Source: an uncultured bacterium (GTDB lineage: Bacteria > Bacteroidota > Bacteroidia > Bacteroidales > JACABE01). Taken from it: a DNA stretch of 16,986 bases. Shown piece after piece: positions 6,728-15,128 of the stretch. A program made the position numbers and the translations under genes. Under the pieces are notes generated by a model. It worked only from the letters and a program-made list of their open reading frames with translations. It was not told the origin of the DNA and ran no database searches. Positions within the stretch are counted from its first letter, which is position 1. Each line of letters begins with the position of its first letter. The stretch lies in assembly GCA_903911455.1 (NCBI GenBank), contig CAIWDQ010000368.1, forward strand, positions 1 to 16,986. Direction: 5' to 3'.

Positions 6728-7144
6728 TTATCTGCAATTCCTTAATTTATCTTCAACGTTTTCTTTGCCTAGTTTGGCAGACATAAGATAATCAGCACAC
6801 GATTTATCTTTCTCTTTTAGGATAAAATACACATAAGCACGATTGAAATAAGCATCAGCATATCTATCATCAAGCTCAATAGCTTTGTTGAAATTCTTAA
6901 GAGCTTCAGTAATTTTTAGCATATTTACGTACATATTCCCTCTTAAGTACCATATTTTAGGGTTCTCTGGAGTGTATTCTATTGCTTTAGTGAAATCTCT
7001 AACGGCACCTTCAAAGTCAGAATTATCAGATCGTATCTTCCCTGCTTCAATTAACTTAGCTGCTTCTTTCTTTTTATTCACACAAGAAGACATTATAAAT
7101 AATGCCAGAACAATGATTATAAGATAATGTAAATGCTTTTTCAT
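6728..7144 (-). CDS. Small TPR lipoprotein
   Basis: A 138-residue protein starting at ATG 7144. Residues 1-20 form a lipoprotein signal (KKHLHYLIIIVLALFIMSS) followed by Cys21, a plausible lipobox cysteine. The rest consists of two to three tetratricopeptide repeats: DFEGAVRDFTKAIEYTPENP, ALKNFNKAIELDDRYADAY and a final half repeat ending KDKSCADYLMSAKLG. TPR lipoproteins act as protein-binding scaffolds at the envelope; the partner is unknown. An upstream in-frame TTG at 7165 would add seven residues before the signal, but it overlaps the likely -7 box at 7163-7170, so I choose the ATG. It converges with the glucosaminidase gene. Confidence 0.8.
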   Translation of the reverse strand: MKKHLHYLIIIVLALFIMSSCVNKKKEAAKLIEAGKIRSDNSDFEGAVRDFTKAIEYTPENPKIWYLRGNMYVNMLKITEALKNFNKAIELDDRYADAYFNRAYVYFILKEKDKSCADYLMSAKLGKENVEDKLRNCR

Positions 7145-7162
7145 AAGTAGATAAATAAAGTT

Positions 7163-7170
7163 CAAAAGTA
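7163..7170 (-). promoter_or_regulatory. Candidate -7 box (TACTTTTG) of the TPR lipoprotein gene
   Basis: On the minus strand TACTTTTG lies 18 nt upstream of the ATG at 7144, the fourth box of this sequence in the window. It argues against a TTG start at 7165. Confidence 0.5.
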
Positions 7171-7295
7171 AATATATTTAGCAGGAGGGAAGTATAAATT
7201 ATGTTAAAAAGCGAAAACCAGTGTGTTAAAAATATATAAAGGCTGATTTCAGAGCACCAGCGAATTCAAAATAAACTCTATTAATACTTTTCAAA

Positions 7296-9023
7296 TTAAG
7301 TTTTTAGAATCTTTTTTGTTGAAGTTCTGTTTCCATAAGTAAGTCTTACTACATAAATTCCTTTCTGTAGTGTAGAAAGATTAGTCAGAGTTATAGAATT
7401 ATATCCTTTTAGTCGTGGTAGATTCTCTACTTCTAGTAATTTCTTGCCAGTTATATCGAAAAGTTCAATTTGCACGCGTTGAGTATCTATTGAATTGTAT
7501 GCAATAAAGAGTTTATCATCAAAAGGATTAGGATAAACATTAAAGTTATTCTCGTTATCTATATTATATATATGACTGCCTGAAAGAATGATGCTAGCCA
7601 TAGAAAAGTTTGGAATACCATAACCCATAAGAGTGTCAGGATTATTATATTGACTGGCAGTTTGCTTGATACTAGCTATAATCTCTTGATTAGTTTTAAA
7701 TGGAAATGCTTGCCATAGGCAAGTAGCCAGTCCACAAAGGATTGGAGAAGCAAAAGAAGTGCCGTTGCCCGGTGAAGTGCCGCCATTAACTGCAACTATA
7801 GCTCCCTGTCCCATAGCACATACTGTAGGTTTAATTCTTCCATCAAAGGTTGGTCCTTGAGAACTAAAGTAAGCGTAATTTCCTTGCGAATCAACAGCTC
7901 CTACAGTAATAATACTGTCAGCATCACTTGGGAAACCGATATGTCTCCAGGGAGTTGCACCTGAATTACCGGCACTGTTTACAACAAGTATACCTTTACG
8001 GGCAGCTAAGGTAGCACCTATTGAAACTCTTGCAGTTTTGCCATCAAGTTCCTGATAGGTGTGATTCATTGTTGTATCATCAAAAAGAGTATAACCTAAA
8101 GAAGAGTTAATAACATCAACACCCAGACTATCGGCAAACTCAGCTCCGGCTACCCAGTTATCTTCTTCAATTAAGTTTTCAGAATTTGCATCTTCGGTTC
8201 TAATGAGCCAGTAATTAGCTTTAGGAGCAGTGCCTACAAGTTCTCCAGGAAGATAAGCTGCCATATCAGATAGCACCATCATACCATGGGTAGCTTGATC
8301 AAATACATTAGCAGTAGGATCTACAAAATCTCTTGTGCCTAATATTTGCCCGTTTTGCCAAAGGCTGTCAAAGCATGGAAATAAATTAACTCCATTAAAG
8401 CCAGCATCTAGTATTGCTACTGTCATACCATTACCCATAAAGCCTTGTTGATGGAGAAAATCACCATTCATCATAGCTATCTGAGTTTGAGATGGACCAT
8501 AATTAATATTTCTTCCAGCTTGCTTAGTCTTATCATACTTATATTGTTGCTTGTTACTAAGAAGATAATTCTGATTGTTATCAGGAGTAAAGAAAACTTT
8601 ACGTGATTGAGTGTTAGTAGCAGTTGATTGTTTACTTTCTTTCTTTTTCTTCGCATTAAATGCAACCACTTTCTTTACATTACTGACAAATGGTAGAGCA
8701 ATAATATTATTGATAAGATTAGTGTCAGATAGGCCAATTATACATGAGTTAAACCATTTAGAAGTATTATAAACATAAGCTCCTTTTGCTATAAGGCTGT
8801 CAACATACCATTTATTTACAGGTATATCTTGTAAACTAATACCTATTCCTTGATTATTTCGGCGTGTAATTGCTTTCTGCGACAAAAAAGCAGAAGGATT
8901 ACTTACCGAATATATAGAATTGTTCTTATCAGTAAAGCTTACGCGATACTTATATTTCTGAGCAAACGAAGTGTTTGCACTTAAAAGAACCAATGTTATT
9001 AAGGCTAAAACTATCTTATTCAT
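7296..9023 (-). CDS. Subtilisin-like (S8) serine protease with T9SS sorting domain
   Basis: A 575-residue secreted protease. A signal peptide covers 1-21 (NTSFAQ). An N-terminal prodomain-like region (about 25-170) includes a Lys-rich loop KKKKESK (125-131). The peptidase S8 domain follows: VAILDAGFNG with catalytic Asp206, ATHGMMV with catalytic His246, AGNSG with the oxyanion-hole Asn353, and GTSFASP with catalytic Ser423. The triad is complete, so activity is expected. Residues 493-575 form a T9SS type A sorting domain (FNVYPNPFDDKLFI, QIELFDITGKKLLEV, LQKGIYVVRLTYG, KKILKT). The protein should cross the outer membrane and be anchored or released; substrates are unknown. It is divergent from the PorE-like gene, with no gene in the 197-bp gap. 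Confidence 0.92.
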   Translation of the reverse strand: MNKIVLALITLVLLSANTSFAQKYKYRVSFTDKNNSIYSVSNPSAFLSQKAITRRNNQGIGISLQDIPVNKWYVDSLIAKGAYVYNTSKWFNSCIIGLSDTNLINNIIALPFVSNVKKVVAFNAKKKKESKQSTATNTQSRKVFFTPDNNQNYLLSNKQQYKYDKTKQAGRNINYGPSQTQIAMMNGDFLHQQGFMGNGMTVAILDAGFNGVNLFPCFDSLWQNGQILGTRDFVDPTANVFDQATHGMMVLSDMAAYLPGELVGTAPKANYWLIRTEDANSENLIEEDNWVAGAEFADSLGVDVINSSLGYTLFDDTTMNHTYQELDGKTARVSIGATLAARKGILVVNSAGNSGATPWRHIGFPSDADSIITVGAVDSQGNYAYFSSQGPTFDGRIKPTVCAMGQGAIVAVNGGTSPGNGTSFASPILCGLATCLWQAFPFKTNQEIIASIKQTASQYNNPDTLMGYGIPNFSMASIILSGSHIYNIDNENNFNVYPNPFDDKLFIAYNSIDTQRVQIELFDITGKKLLEVENLPRLKGYNSITLTNLSTLQKGIYVVRLTYGNRTSTKKILKT

Positions 9024-9171
9024 GTTAAAATGTTTTCTTCCAAATCAGACTGCTAAATTACTACATTTCAAGTTCAAAATGCAACATTATTTTCAAAAAT
9101 AAACTTAAAAGAAAAGATATTATTGTACAACTTGCTTGTAATGTTGATTAGAATGCTTAATTTAGCAATCT

Positions 9172-9179
9172 TAAATTTG
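9172..9179 (+). promoter_or_regulatory. Candidate -7 box (TAAATTTG) of the PorE-like operon
   Basis: TAAATTTG fits TAnnTTTG and lies 41 nt before the ATG at 9221. The following two genes have almost no spacers, so this could drive all three. Confidence 0.45.
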
Positions 9180-9220
9180 TGCTTAACATTATGCTTTAGT
9201 CATTTAATATTAATTAGTTT

Positions 9221-10819
9221 ATGAATAAAAAGATCTGCGCTTTACTCTTTATAATTCTTGTTTCTTTGGGCCTCCAGGCTCAAAAGAAAAAGAATACTAT
9301 TGAAGGGGATAAAGGCAGAGCTAAAGAATTATTCAACAATTTGAACTTCCGTCAGGCTTTGGATGAGTACCTTTTGTTACTTGCTGACGACACTTCCAAT
9401 ATTACTTACAAACACAACATCGCTGTGTGCTATCTTAATACAAATATTGATAAGTTTAAAGCAATTCCATATCTGGAATACATCACTTCGCTGCCAAAAT
9501 GCGATTTGAATGCCTGGTACGACTTAGGTAGGGCATATCAATACGATTATAGATTTGAGGATGCAAAGAAAGCTTATGCTAAATTTATAAGTTTAAGTAA
9601 AGGTAAGGATATTAACTATATTCCGGCTAAGCGTCAAATGGAGATGTGCGATAATGCGGTTGCTCTTGTAAAGAATCCTTTAGATGTTAGCTTTGAAGCT
9701 CTTTCTAATGAAATTAATTCAGCTGGAGCTGATTATAATCCTTATGTTAATGCTGATGAAACCTTTCTTATCTTCACCTCAAAGAGGCAGGGTAACACTG
9801 GTAACTTTCTTGATTTTGATGGATTAAATACTGCCGATATCTTTTTTAGTGAATTTGATAGTAAGTGGACTAAGGCTAAGCGTTTGCCTCCGGTTATCAA
9901 TACCTCTATGTCGGAAGACTGCACCAATCTTACTGCTGATGGTGCTAATATTGTTGTTCATTTTGATGCTGAGAAAACGATGTCGGATATTATTATTGCG
10001 GATGTCAAGGGGAAGACCTTTCAAAGGCCCGTTTTGCCTGGTGATATGGTTAATTCTGTTAAGGATGAGACCGCAGCCTGCCTGAGTCCCGACAAGCAGA
10101 CTTTGATTTTTGCCAGCAACAGGGATGGGGGCATTGGTGCTAAAGATCTTTATATCTGTAAACGTCTGGCTTCGGGCGACTGGACTAATCCTATCAATTT
10201 AGGGAATAAGATCAATACGATTTATGATGAGAACTACCCCTATATTTCACCTGATGGCGAATATCTTTATTTTTGTTCCGTTGGCCACAATAGTATGGGC
10301 GGTTACGATATCTTTAAAAGTAAATGGAATAAAAAAGACAACACCTTTTCAGAACCTGTTAACATAGGTTACCCGATAAATACTCCCGATGATGAGCGTA
10401 CTATCTCTTTTACCAAATCGGGGAGGTATGCTTACACTTCTGCTTTCAGGAAGGGGGGTGCGGGCGAGATGGATCTCTATCGTGTCATCTTCAATAATGT
10501 TGCTCCCGATTATGTTGTCGTCAAAGGGAATATCTCGCTTTCGGATGTTGTTAATGACAGCACAGCATCTGACAAAATGAAAAAACTTTACAACATAAAA
10601 TTAACTGTTACTAATAAGAAAACGGATGCCATTGTCGGTAATTATGCCCCGAATAGCATCACTAATAATTATATTATCATTATAAATCCCGGTGCTTACA
10701 GTGTGCATATTGATGCTCCCGGGTATACGTCACAAGACATAGAATTAAGCATCCCCGAAAGGGAAATAACACAAAAAGAAATCATTAAAAACATTACATT
10801 AATTAAAATAACACATTAA
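9221..10819 (+). CDS. TPR/PD40 envelope protein, PorE-like, without OmpA domain
   Basis: A 532-residue exported protein. The signal peptide covers 1-20 (SLGLQAQ). Residues 33-145 form TPR-like helices (RAKELFNNLNFRQALDEYL, YLEYITSL, AWYDLGRAYQYDYRFEDAKKAY). Residues 170-428 hold repeated PD40/WD40-like propeller blades: NADETFLIFTSKR, SPDKQTLIFASNRDGG, SPDGEYLYFCSVGHNSMGGYDIF and SGRYAYTSAFRKGGAGEMDLY. Residues 431-510 resemble a carboxypeptidase-regulatory-like beta domain. This order matches the first three parts of PorE, a T9SS-associated outer-membrane protein, but the OmpA peptidoglycan-binding domain that ends PorE is missing, and the next gene begins at once. It may be an anchor-less relative or a distinct scaffold. 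Linking it to T9SS is inference from architecture. Confidence 0.8.
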   Translation: MNKKICALLFIILVSLGLQAQKKKNTIEGDKGRAKELFNNLNFRQALDEYLLLLADDTSNITYKHNIAVCYLNTNIDKFKAIPYLEYITSLPKCDLNAWYDLGRAYQYDYRFEDAKKAYAKFISLSKGKDINYIPAKRQMEMCDNAVALVKNPLDVSFEALSNEINSAGADYNPYVNADETFLIFTSKRQGNTGNFLDFDGLNTADIFFSEFDSKWTKAKRLPPVINTSMSEDCTNLTADGANIVVHFDAEKTMSDIIIADVKGKTFQRPVLPGDMVNSVKDETAACLSPDKQTLIFASNRDGGIGAKDLYICKRLASGDWTNPINLGNKINTIYDENYPYISPDGEYLYFCSVGHNSMGGYDIFKSKWNKKDNTFSEPVNIGYPINTPDDERTISFTKSGRYAYTSAFRKGGAGEMDLYRVIFNNVAPDYVVVKGNISLSDVVNDSTASDKMKKLYNIKLTVTNKKTDAIVGNYAPNSITNNYIIIINPGAYSVHIDAPGYTSQDIELSIPEREITQKEIIKNITLIKITH

Positions 10820-11647
10820 ATGGAACTAAACTTAAATCGTCCTTTAGCCTTTTTTGATCTTGAAACCACTGGTATCAACGTTACTACCGACAGGATCGTG
10901 GAGATATCTATTGTCCGTGCCAATGTTAACGGCAGTACCGACATCAAGACCATGCGCATCAACCCTACAATCCCTATTCCTAAGGAGGTTACCGCCATAC
11001 ATGGCATTACCGACGAGGATGTGAAGGACATGCCTACTTTTGATCAAGTGGCGCATGAATTGGGTCAGTTTCTGCACAATTGTGACCTTGCGGGATACAA
11101 TTCCAACAAGTTTGACATCCCTTTGCTTGTTGAAGAATTCTTAAGGTCGGGTGTTGATTTTGATATTAAGAACCGCAGGTTTGTTGACGTTCAGAACATC
11201 TTTCACAGGATGGAACCGCGCACTTTGTCGGCTGCTTACAAATTCTATTGTCAGAAGGATCTTATCAATGCGCACAGTGCCGAAGCCGATACTTTGGCTA
11301 CTTACGAGATACTTAAGTCGCAGCTTGACAGGTATGCAGGGCAGGAATACAAGGATTCAAAAGGGAATATCAGCGTGCCGGTGCTGAACGATGTGAGTGC
11401 GCTCCACGATTTCTCTTTTAGTTCAAGAAGCGTTGATTTGGTTGGTCATATTGTGTATGATGAGAAAAAAGTTGAGGTTTTTAATTTTGGTAAACACAAA
11501 GGCAAACCGGTTGAAGACGTCTTTAAAATGGAGCCTTCTTATTATGATTGGATGATGAAGAGTTTGTTTCCGTTATCAACCAAGAAAGTGATTACGGCTA
11601 TCAAACTGAGGGGCTTCAACAAAAATTCAGTTAATATTAACTCCTAA
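10820..11647 (+). CDS. DEDDh 3'-5' exonuclease with ExoX-like C-terminal motif
   Basis: A 275-residue DnaQ-like exonuclease. ExoI motif FFDLETTG gives Asp13 and Glu15; ExoII lies at NSNKFDIPLL (Asp99); ExoIII is AHSAEAD with His152 and Asp157. All four carboxylates and the histidine of DEDDh enzymes are present, so two-metal 3'-5' hydrolysis of nucleic acid is expected. Residues 219-267 (FNFGKHKGKPVEDVFKMEPSYYDWMM) form the small domain found at the C-terminus of exodeoxyribonuclease X-like proteins. It is probably a repair or proofreading-type exonuclease; it lacks polymerase domains. The ATG follows the stop of the PorE-like gene with no intervening base (TAAATG), which suggests translational coupling. 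Confidence 0.88.
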   Translation: MELNLNRPLAFFDLETTGINVTTDRIVEISIVRANVNGSTDIKTMRINPTIPIPKEVTAIHGITDEDVKDMPTFDQVAHELGQFLHNCDLAGYNSNKFDIPLLVEEFLRSGVDFDIKNRRFVDVQNIFHRMEPRTLSAAYKFYCQKDLINAHSAEADTLATYEILKSQLDRYAGQEYKDSKGNISVPVLNDVSALHDFSFSSRSVDLVGHIVYDEKKVEVFNFGKHKGKPVEDVFKMEPSYYDWMMKSLFPLSTKKVITAIKLRGFNKNSVNINS

Positions 11648-11659
11648 TATATATATTGT

Positions 11660-12271
11660 ATGAAGATTATTTGTATCGGCCGCAACTATATTGACCATGC
11701 TAAAGAGCTTAATAGTGCGGTGCCAACTGAGCCTGTCTTCTTTCTAAAGCCCGACACTTGTCTGGTTAGCAGGAATCAGCCTTTCTTTTACCCCGAGTTT
11801 TCTAAGGAGATTCATTACGAAACCGAGCTCGTGGTAAGGATTAATAAAGTGGGCAAGCATATTCAGGAGAAGTTCGCCCACACCTATTACGATGAGGTTT
11901 CGGTGGGTATAGACTTCACCGCGCGTGATATTCAGCGCAATTGCCAGCAGAAGGGTTTGCCCTGGGAAATTAGTAAAGGCTTTGATAATGCAGCACCTGT
12001 TGGCAAGTTTGTGAATACTAACATCTTTAAGTCGGTGCAGGACATAGACCTTAAGTTGACTATCAACGATCAAATCGTGCAATCGGGTACTACCCGCGAC
12101 ATGATCTTTAGCGTGGATACGATTATCAGTTATGTTTCTAAGTTTATTACTCTTAAGATGGGTGATCTTATTTTTACGGGAACACCTGCCGGTGTGGGGC
12201 CTGTGAAAATAGGCGATAAGCTGGAAGCCTTCCTCAACGATCAGAGTCTGCTCAAATGTGATATTAAGTAA
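11660..12271 (+). CDS. Fumarylacetoacetate hydrolase family protein
   Basis: A 203-residue single-domain member of the FAH superfamily, close in length to YcgM/FAHD1 enzymes (acylpyruvate hydrolase, oxaloacetate decarboxylase). Motifs: IGRNYIDHAKEL (6-17), FFLKPDTCL (27-35), HYETELVV with metal ligands Glu54 and Glu56, GIDFTARD with the third ligand Asp85, a Lys106 in EISKGFDNAAPVG, and the typical FTGTPAGVGPVKIGDKLE (172-189). A divalent-metal-dependent C-C bond cleavage or decarboxylation of a small 2-oxo acid is expected; the substrate cannot be read from the sequence. It starts 12 bp after the exonuclease gene and is likely the third gene of that operon. Confidence 0.9.
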   Translation: MKIICIGRNYIDHAKELNSAVPTEPVFFLKPDTCLVSRNQPFFYPEFSKEIHYETELVVRINKVGKHIQEKFAHTYYDEVSVGIDFTARDIQRNCQQKGLPWEISKGFDNAAPVGKFVNTNIFKSVQDIDLKLTINDQIVQSGTTRDMIFSVDTIISYVSKFITLKMGDLIFTGTPAGVGPVKIGDKLEAFLNDQSLLKCDIK

Positions 12272-12312
12272 GATAAGAATATTTATTTTAAGAATAATTT
12301 GAATTATCTGAT

Positions 12313-12562
12313 GTCGTCATTGCGAGCAAAGCGAAGCAATCTAAAGAATGTTTAATTTAATAGATTTTTTCGTCAAACCATCAACTTAAGACCAAATTTG
12401 AATTTTGAATAAAACTACCTATACTACGTCGTCATTGCGAGGGCTTTGCCCGAAGCAATCTCAAAATATAGATTGCTTCGCTTTGCTCGCAATGACGGCT
12501 TGGTAAATTAAAACCTAATATCTCACTTAGTATTCTAAAAGTAAAGCTCCTCGTAATGACGA
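12313..12562. repeat. Inverted-repeat element, GTCATTGCGAG ... GAAGCAATCT type
   Basis: The 333-bp gap between genes holds four related copies. Forward: 12313-12342 (GTCGTCATTGCGAGCAAAGC then GAAGCAATCT) and 12429-12462, which has the inner palindrome GGGCTTTGCCC. Reverse: 12470-12498 and a short degraded copy at 12549-12562. The reverse copy matches copy 1 at 27 of 28 positions. Copies 2 and 3 form a strong hairpin with a loop of about 8 nt. No ORF is present, so this is a non-coding extragenic or MITE-like element. Similar CATTGCGAG...AAGCAATCT repeats are scattered in several bacterial genomes. Confidence 0.88.
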
Positions 12563-12604
12563 TTTTTTAATTTTAAGAAACCACTATACAATTATATTAT
12601 ATAT

Positions 12605-13750
12605 ATGAAGGATTCGCGTTTTACGTTTCGCAAACTTTTTGGTAAGATTCACCTCTGGCTCGGCCTGATTAGCGGCATTATCATCTTCTTCGTCTGTTTG
12701 TCGGGGACTATCTTTACCTTTCGTTTTGAGCTTGACAAAGCAATGTATCCATCTCTTTATTACGTTACTGTGCCCGAAAAAGGGGAGAGGTTTCCTCTTG
12801 ATAGCATTAAAGCAATTTATGAAAAGAAGTACGATGCCAGCTTAACCGATATAACCATTCCCGCCAAGGAAAGCAGATTACTGGAACTTACATTGCGCTC
12901 TAACACAATTGATAGCACGTATAGTTGCAAGGTGAACCCATATACCGGCGCTTTTGTTGAGAACCGAAGGACTGCCGGTGATGAGTTCTTAAACTTTATT
13001 TACAACCTGCACACTAATTTATTGTTTGGTAACAGGCTGGGCGAAGGCATAGTAGGTGTTAGTACTATCATCTTTTTGATTATGATCATTAGTGGTTTGG
13101 TGCTTTGGTATCGCAAAAAGCTTAGCAATATTCATAAGGGATTGGTTTTTAAGAAGACCGGCAACTGGAAGCGCATCATTTACGACCTCCATAATATACT
13201 CGGCTTTTACACATCTATCGTGCTTATCGTCATAGCCCTCACCGGTTTGACTTATACCTTCTCAAGTTTTGATGAGTTTGTAAAGGATTTGCTTATTGAT
13301 AAAGAAACTACTGCCGCTACTACCGCTAATACTGCTGTAAATGCGGATAGTACAAAGAGAGAGGTACTCCCTTTATCGGCATTTGTGAAGGAAGCCAATG
13401 CGGTTTTGAATTTTAGGGGCGACCTAATCATTTTTATGCCTGCTGATTCGGGCGAAAACGTTAAGGCCAGGAGATTTAAATCAGGGTTCTTCGCCACTTA
13501 TGCACCTGATAAGATAGTAATTGACCCCTATTCGGCAAAGTTGACAAGTATTGAAAAGTTTTCGGATTATTCGTTCAACGAGAAAATCAAGCGTTTGTTT
13601 TATCAATTACATGCTGGCAGTATTTTCGGTACGTTCACCAAGATTATATACTGTATTATCTGTTTAATAGCCACCAGTTTGCCCTTAACGGGAACTATCA
13701 TCTGGTGGAACAAAAACTTCAGAAAGAAGAAGAAACAGAATCTTGTCTAG
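12605..13750 (+). CDS. PepSY-associated transmembrane protein
   Basis: A 381-residue inner-membrane protein of the PepSY_TM family, often found with siderophore or iron-uptake genes and proposed to be flavin/heme-linked iron reductases. Four transmembrane segments are visible: 18-38 (after FGKIHLWLGLISG), 148-168, 199-219 and 343-367. Histidines at the conserved positions are kept: His16 (KIHLWLG), His136 (NLHTNLL), His196 (DLHNILG) and His336 (QLHAGSIFG); they are candidate heme ligands. Two periplasmic PepSY-like segments lie between helices 1-2 and 3-4, with VNPYTGAF and IDPYSAKL as the repeat signatures. No TonB receptor or regulator is next to it here. The C-terminus is strongly basic. 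Confidence 0.87.
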   Translation: MKDSRFTFRKLFGKIHLWLGLISGIIIFFVCLSGTIFTFRFELDKAMYPSLYYVTVPEKGERFPLDSIKAIYEKKYDASLTDITIPAKESRLLELTLRSNTIDSTYSCKVNPYTGAFVENRRTAGDEFLNFIYNLHTNLLFGNRLGEGIVGVSTIIFLIMIISGLVLWYRKKLSNIHKGLVFKKTGNWKRIIYDLHNILGFYTSIVLIVIALTGLTYTFSSFDEFVKDLLIDKETTAATTANTAVNADSTKREVLPLSAFVKEANAVLNFRGDLIIFMPADSGENVKARRFKSGFFATYAPDKIVIDPYSAKLTSIEKFSDYSFNEKIKRLFYQLHAGSIFGTFTKIIYCIICLIATSLPLTGTIIWWNKNFRKKKKQNLV

Positions 13751-13780
13751 TTTCTTCTTGTTATAAAGATTTTCAACCTA

Positions 13781-13847
13781 ACCACTAAGCGGTTTGGAAC
13801 CGCTAAGTGGTAGCCTTTCCGCTTAGCGGTTCAAAACCGCTTAGCGG
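13781..13847. repeat. Double AAGCGGTT hairpin, possible terminator
   Basis: ACCACTAAGCGGTT (13781-13794) pairs perfectly with AACCGCTAAGTGGT (13798-13811), loop 3 nt. A second hairpin follows: CCGCTTAGCGGTT (13819-13831) with AACCGCTTAGCGG (13835-13847), one central mismatch. It lies 30 bp after the PepSY gene in a convergent gap. There is no long T-run, so it may be an extragenic palindrome that also blocks read-through. Confidence 0.75.
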
Positions 13848-13902
13848 ATAAGAATAAAGCAAGGATTTAGAAGTGCAATTCCCAATATCATAAAATCAAA
13901 TT

Positions 13903-13921
13903 CCTCCCCTATCAGGGGAGG
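13903..13921. repeat. CCTCCCCT/AGGGGAGG intergenic hairpin (copy 2)
   Basis: CCTCCCCT (13903-13910) pairs with AGGGGAGG (13914-13921), loop 3 nt, followed by CTAGGAGGGGTTT. With its flank it matches the copy at 2347-2365 in reverse orientation. Confidence 0.7.
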
Positions 13922-13938
13922 CTAGGAGGGGTTTCCCA

Positions 13939-14889
13939 CTATGTCCAGCTGGGGTACGAACTTGGTTTGTAGCCAGTTTTGGTGAGTTCCACATTCAAAG
14001 TTATCTTATTTTTTACTGGTTTTTTGTCCAGACTCTCTATTTTTTCGTCATAAACATCAGGCAGGCTAAACCTGATAAAGTCCGCGTCCTTCTTATATAT
14101 ATTCTTTTGGTAAATGCCTTTACTATTGGTGGTTGCAAGTATCTTCTTTGCGCCAATCTCAACCAATATGCCTGTTATAGGTTCCCCGGTGATGCTGTCG
14201 GTCACCATTCCTGATACCATATACTGATACGTTTTATGTTTGCCCGGTTTCTTAAGCAATCTCCTCGCCAACAAGTACTTCTTGCAAAAGTCGGGGTTCG
14301 CCTCCGCATAAATACTCACTGCCACATTAAGCGATTCGTTGAGCATAATTCTACATTCGTCAATCCACTCAGTAGTATGGGCGTTATCACTTTCTTTCTT
14401 CTGAATTGCAAGTTCAATTTTGGGCAAAATAGCACCAAATTTCAAAACTTCGGCAGCCAAATCGTCAATCTGTATTTGCGTAATCCCCATCGGAATAATG
14501 CCTAACGCAAGATCAATAGCCCTCTGAGAAATGCTGCCAGCCAACAGATAAAAGCTATCTTCCGTCATACGATTCAGTTTACTAATCGCAAATTCCAGGA
14601 GTTTCGCTTCGTTCTCCATGCTATTGTTCTTATAATAAAGCATTAGCGATTGTTTCATGGCAAATACCATTTTAATAAGACGTTTGCGCGATTTCAGTTT
14701 CTCGGCAGTCAAACCTTTAGGGCTGTCGTATTTCCCGCTAGTCAGGTTGATTAATTTTTTGACGATGAGTTTCAGTGTTTCAACGCAATCAACTATATTT
14801 TGATTGTTTTCCCAAACACTTTTGTTTTCGAGCATAGTTGCAAGAGTGGCTTCAAACATTTTGAAGTAGCGCTCTTCCTCGTCGTTCAA
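13939..14889 (-). CDS. Helical + carboxypeptidase-regulatory-like domain protein (paralog A)
   Basis: A 316-residue protein without signal peptide. Residues 1-195 look almost wholly helical. Residues 196-211 carry EANPDFCKKYLLARRL, followed by a beta domain from about 223 (VSGMVTDSITGEPITGILVEIG, NSKGIYQKNIY) typical of carboxypeptidase-regulatory-like modules. It aligns without gaps to the divergent gene at 15715 from residue 1 to about 238: PDF is at 199-201, ALARxL-type motif at 208-211 and VTDS at 229-232 in both. The start is an unusual TTG: the upstream in-frame stop is only five codons away, the first ATG would cut ten residues, and the equal spacing in the paralog supports TTG. I know the family as Bacteroidota-specific with unknown function. 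The C-terminal tail (YKPSSYPSWT) is aromatic and Ser/Pro-rich. Confidence 0.75.
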   Translation of the reverse strand: MNDEEERYFKMFEATLATMLENKSVWENNQNIVDCVETLKLIVKKLINLTSGKYDSPKGLTAEKLKSRKRLIKMVFAMKQSLMLYYKNNSMENEAKLLEFAISKLNRMTEDSFYLLAGSISQRAIDLALGIIPMGITQIQIDDLAAEVLKFGAILPKIELAIQKKESDNAHTTEWIDECRIMLNESLNVAVSIYAEANPDFCKKYLLARRLLKKPGKHKTYQYMVSGMVTDSITGEPITGILVEIGAKKILATTNSKGIYQKNIYKKDADFIRFSLPDVYDEKIESLDKKPVKNKITLNVELTKTGYKPSSYPSWT

Positions 14890-15128
14890 GTGTGATGCAA
14901 TTTAATAGAAGTCATATTATATTATTAAAAGTGATTATTTAATTGTCTAAAATATTTTGTAAAATTAGTTTAATTATATGACTTATTAGTTTTATTATTT
15001 TTTATTTTATGATAATATTTTTATGTAATTCAATTTCATTTCATTATATAAGAATAAAGATTTTAAGATTTAAAATCTAATTTTTAAATTTAAGAAAAAA
15101 AGTATTTATATGTATGAAAAAGTTTTGT
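14890..15128. other. AT-rich divergent spacer, left part
   Basis: No gene is supported. The DNA is extremely AT-rich. A perfect 9-bp inverted repeat, AGATTTTAA (15058-15066) with TTAAAATCT (15070-15078), is the only clear structure. No TAnnTTTG box for the minus-strand gene at 14889 was found. Confidence 0.5.

Noticed and set aside
7145..7165. TTG start for the TPR lipoprotein
   Set aside because: It would lie inside a good -7 box and puts seven extra residues before a complete lipoprotein signal that starts at ATG 7144.
9824..10085. Overlapping open frames on both strands inside the PorE-like gene
   Set aside because: They are shadows of the main reading frame, which has a signal peptide and recognisable repeats.
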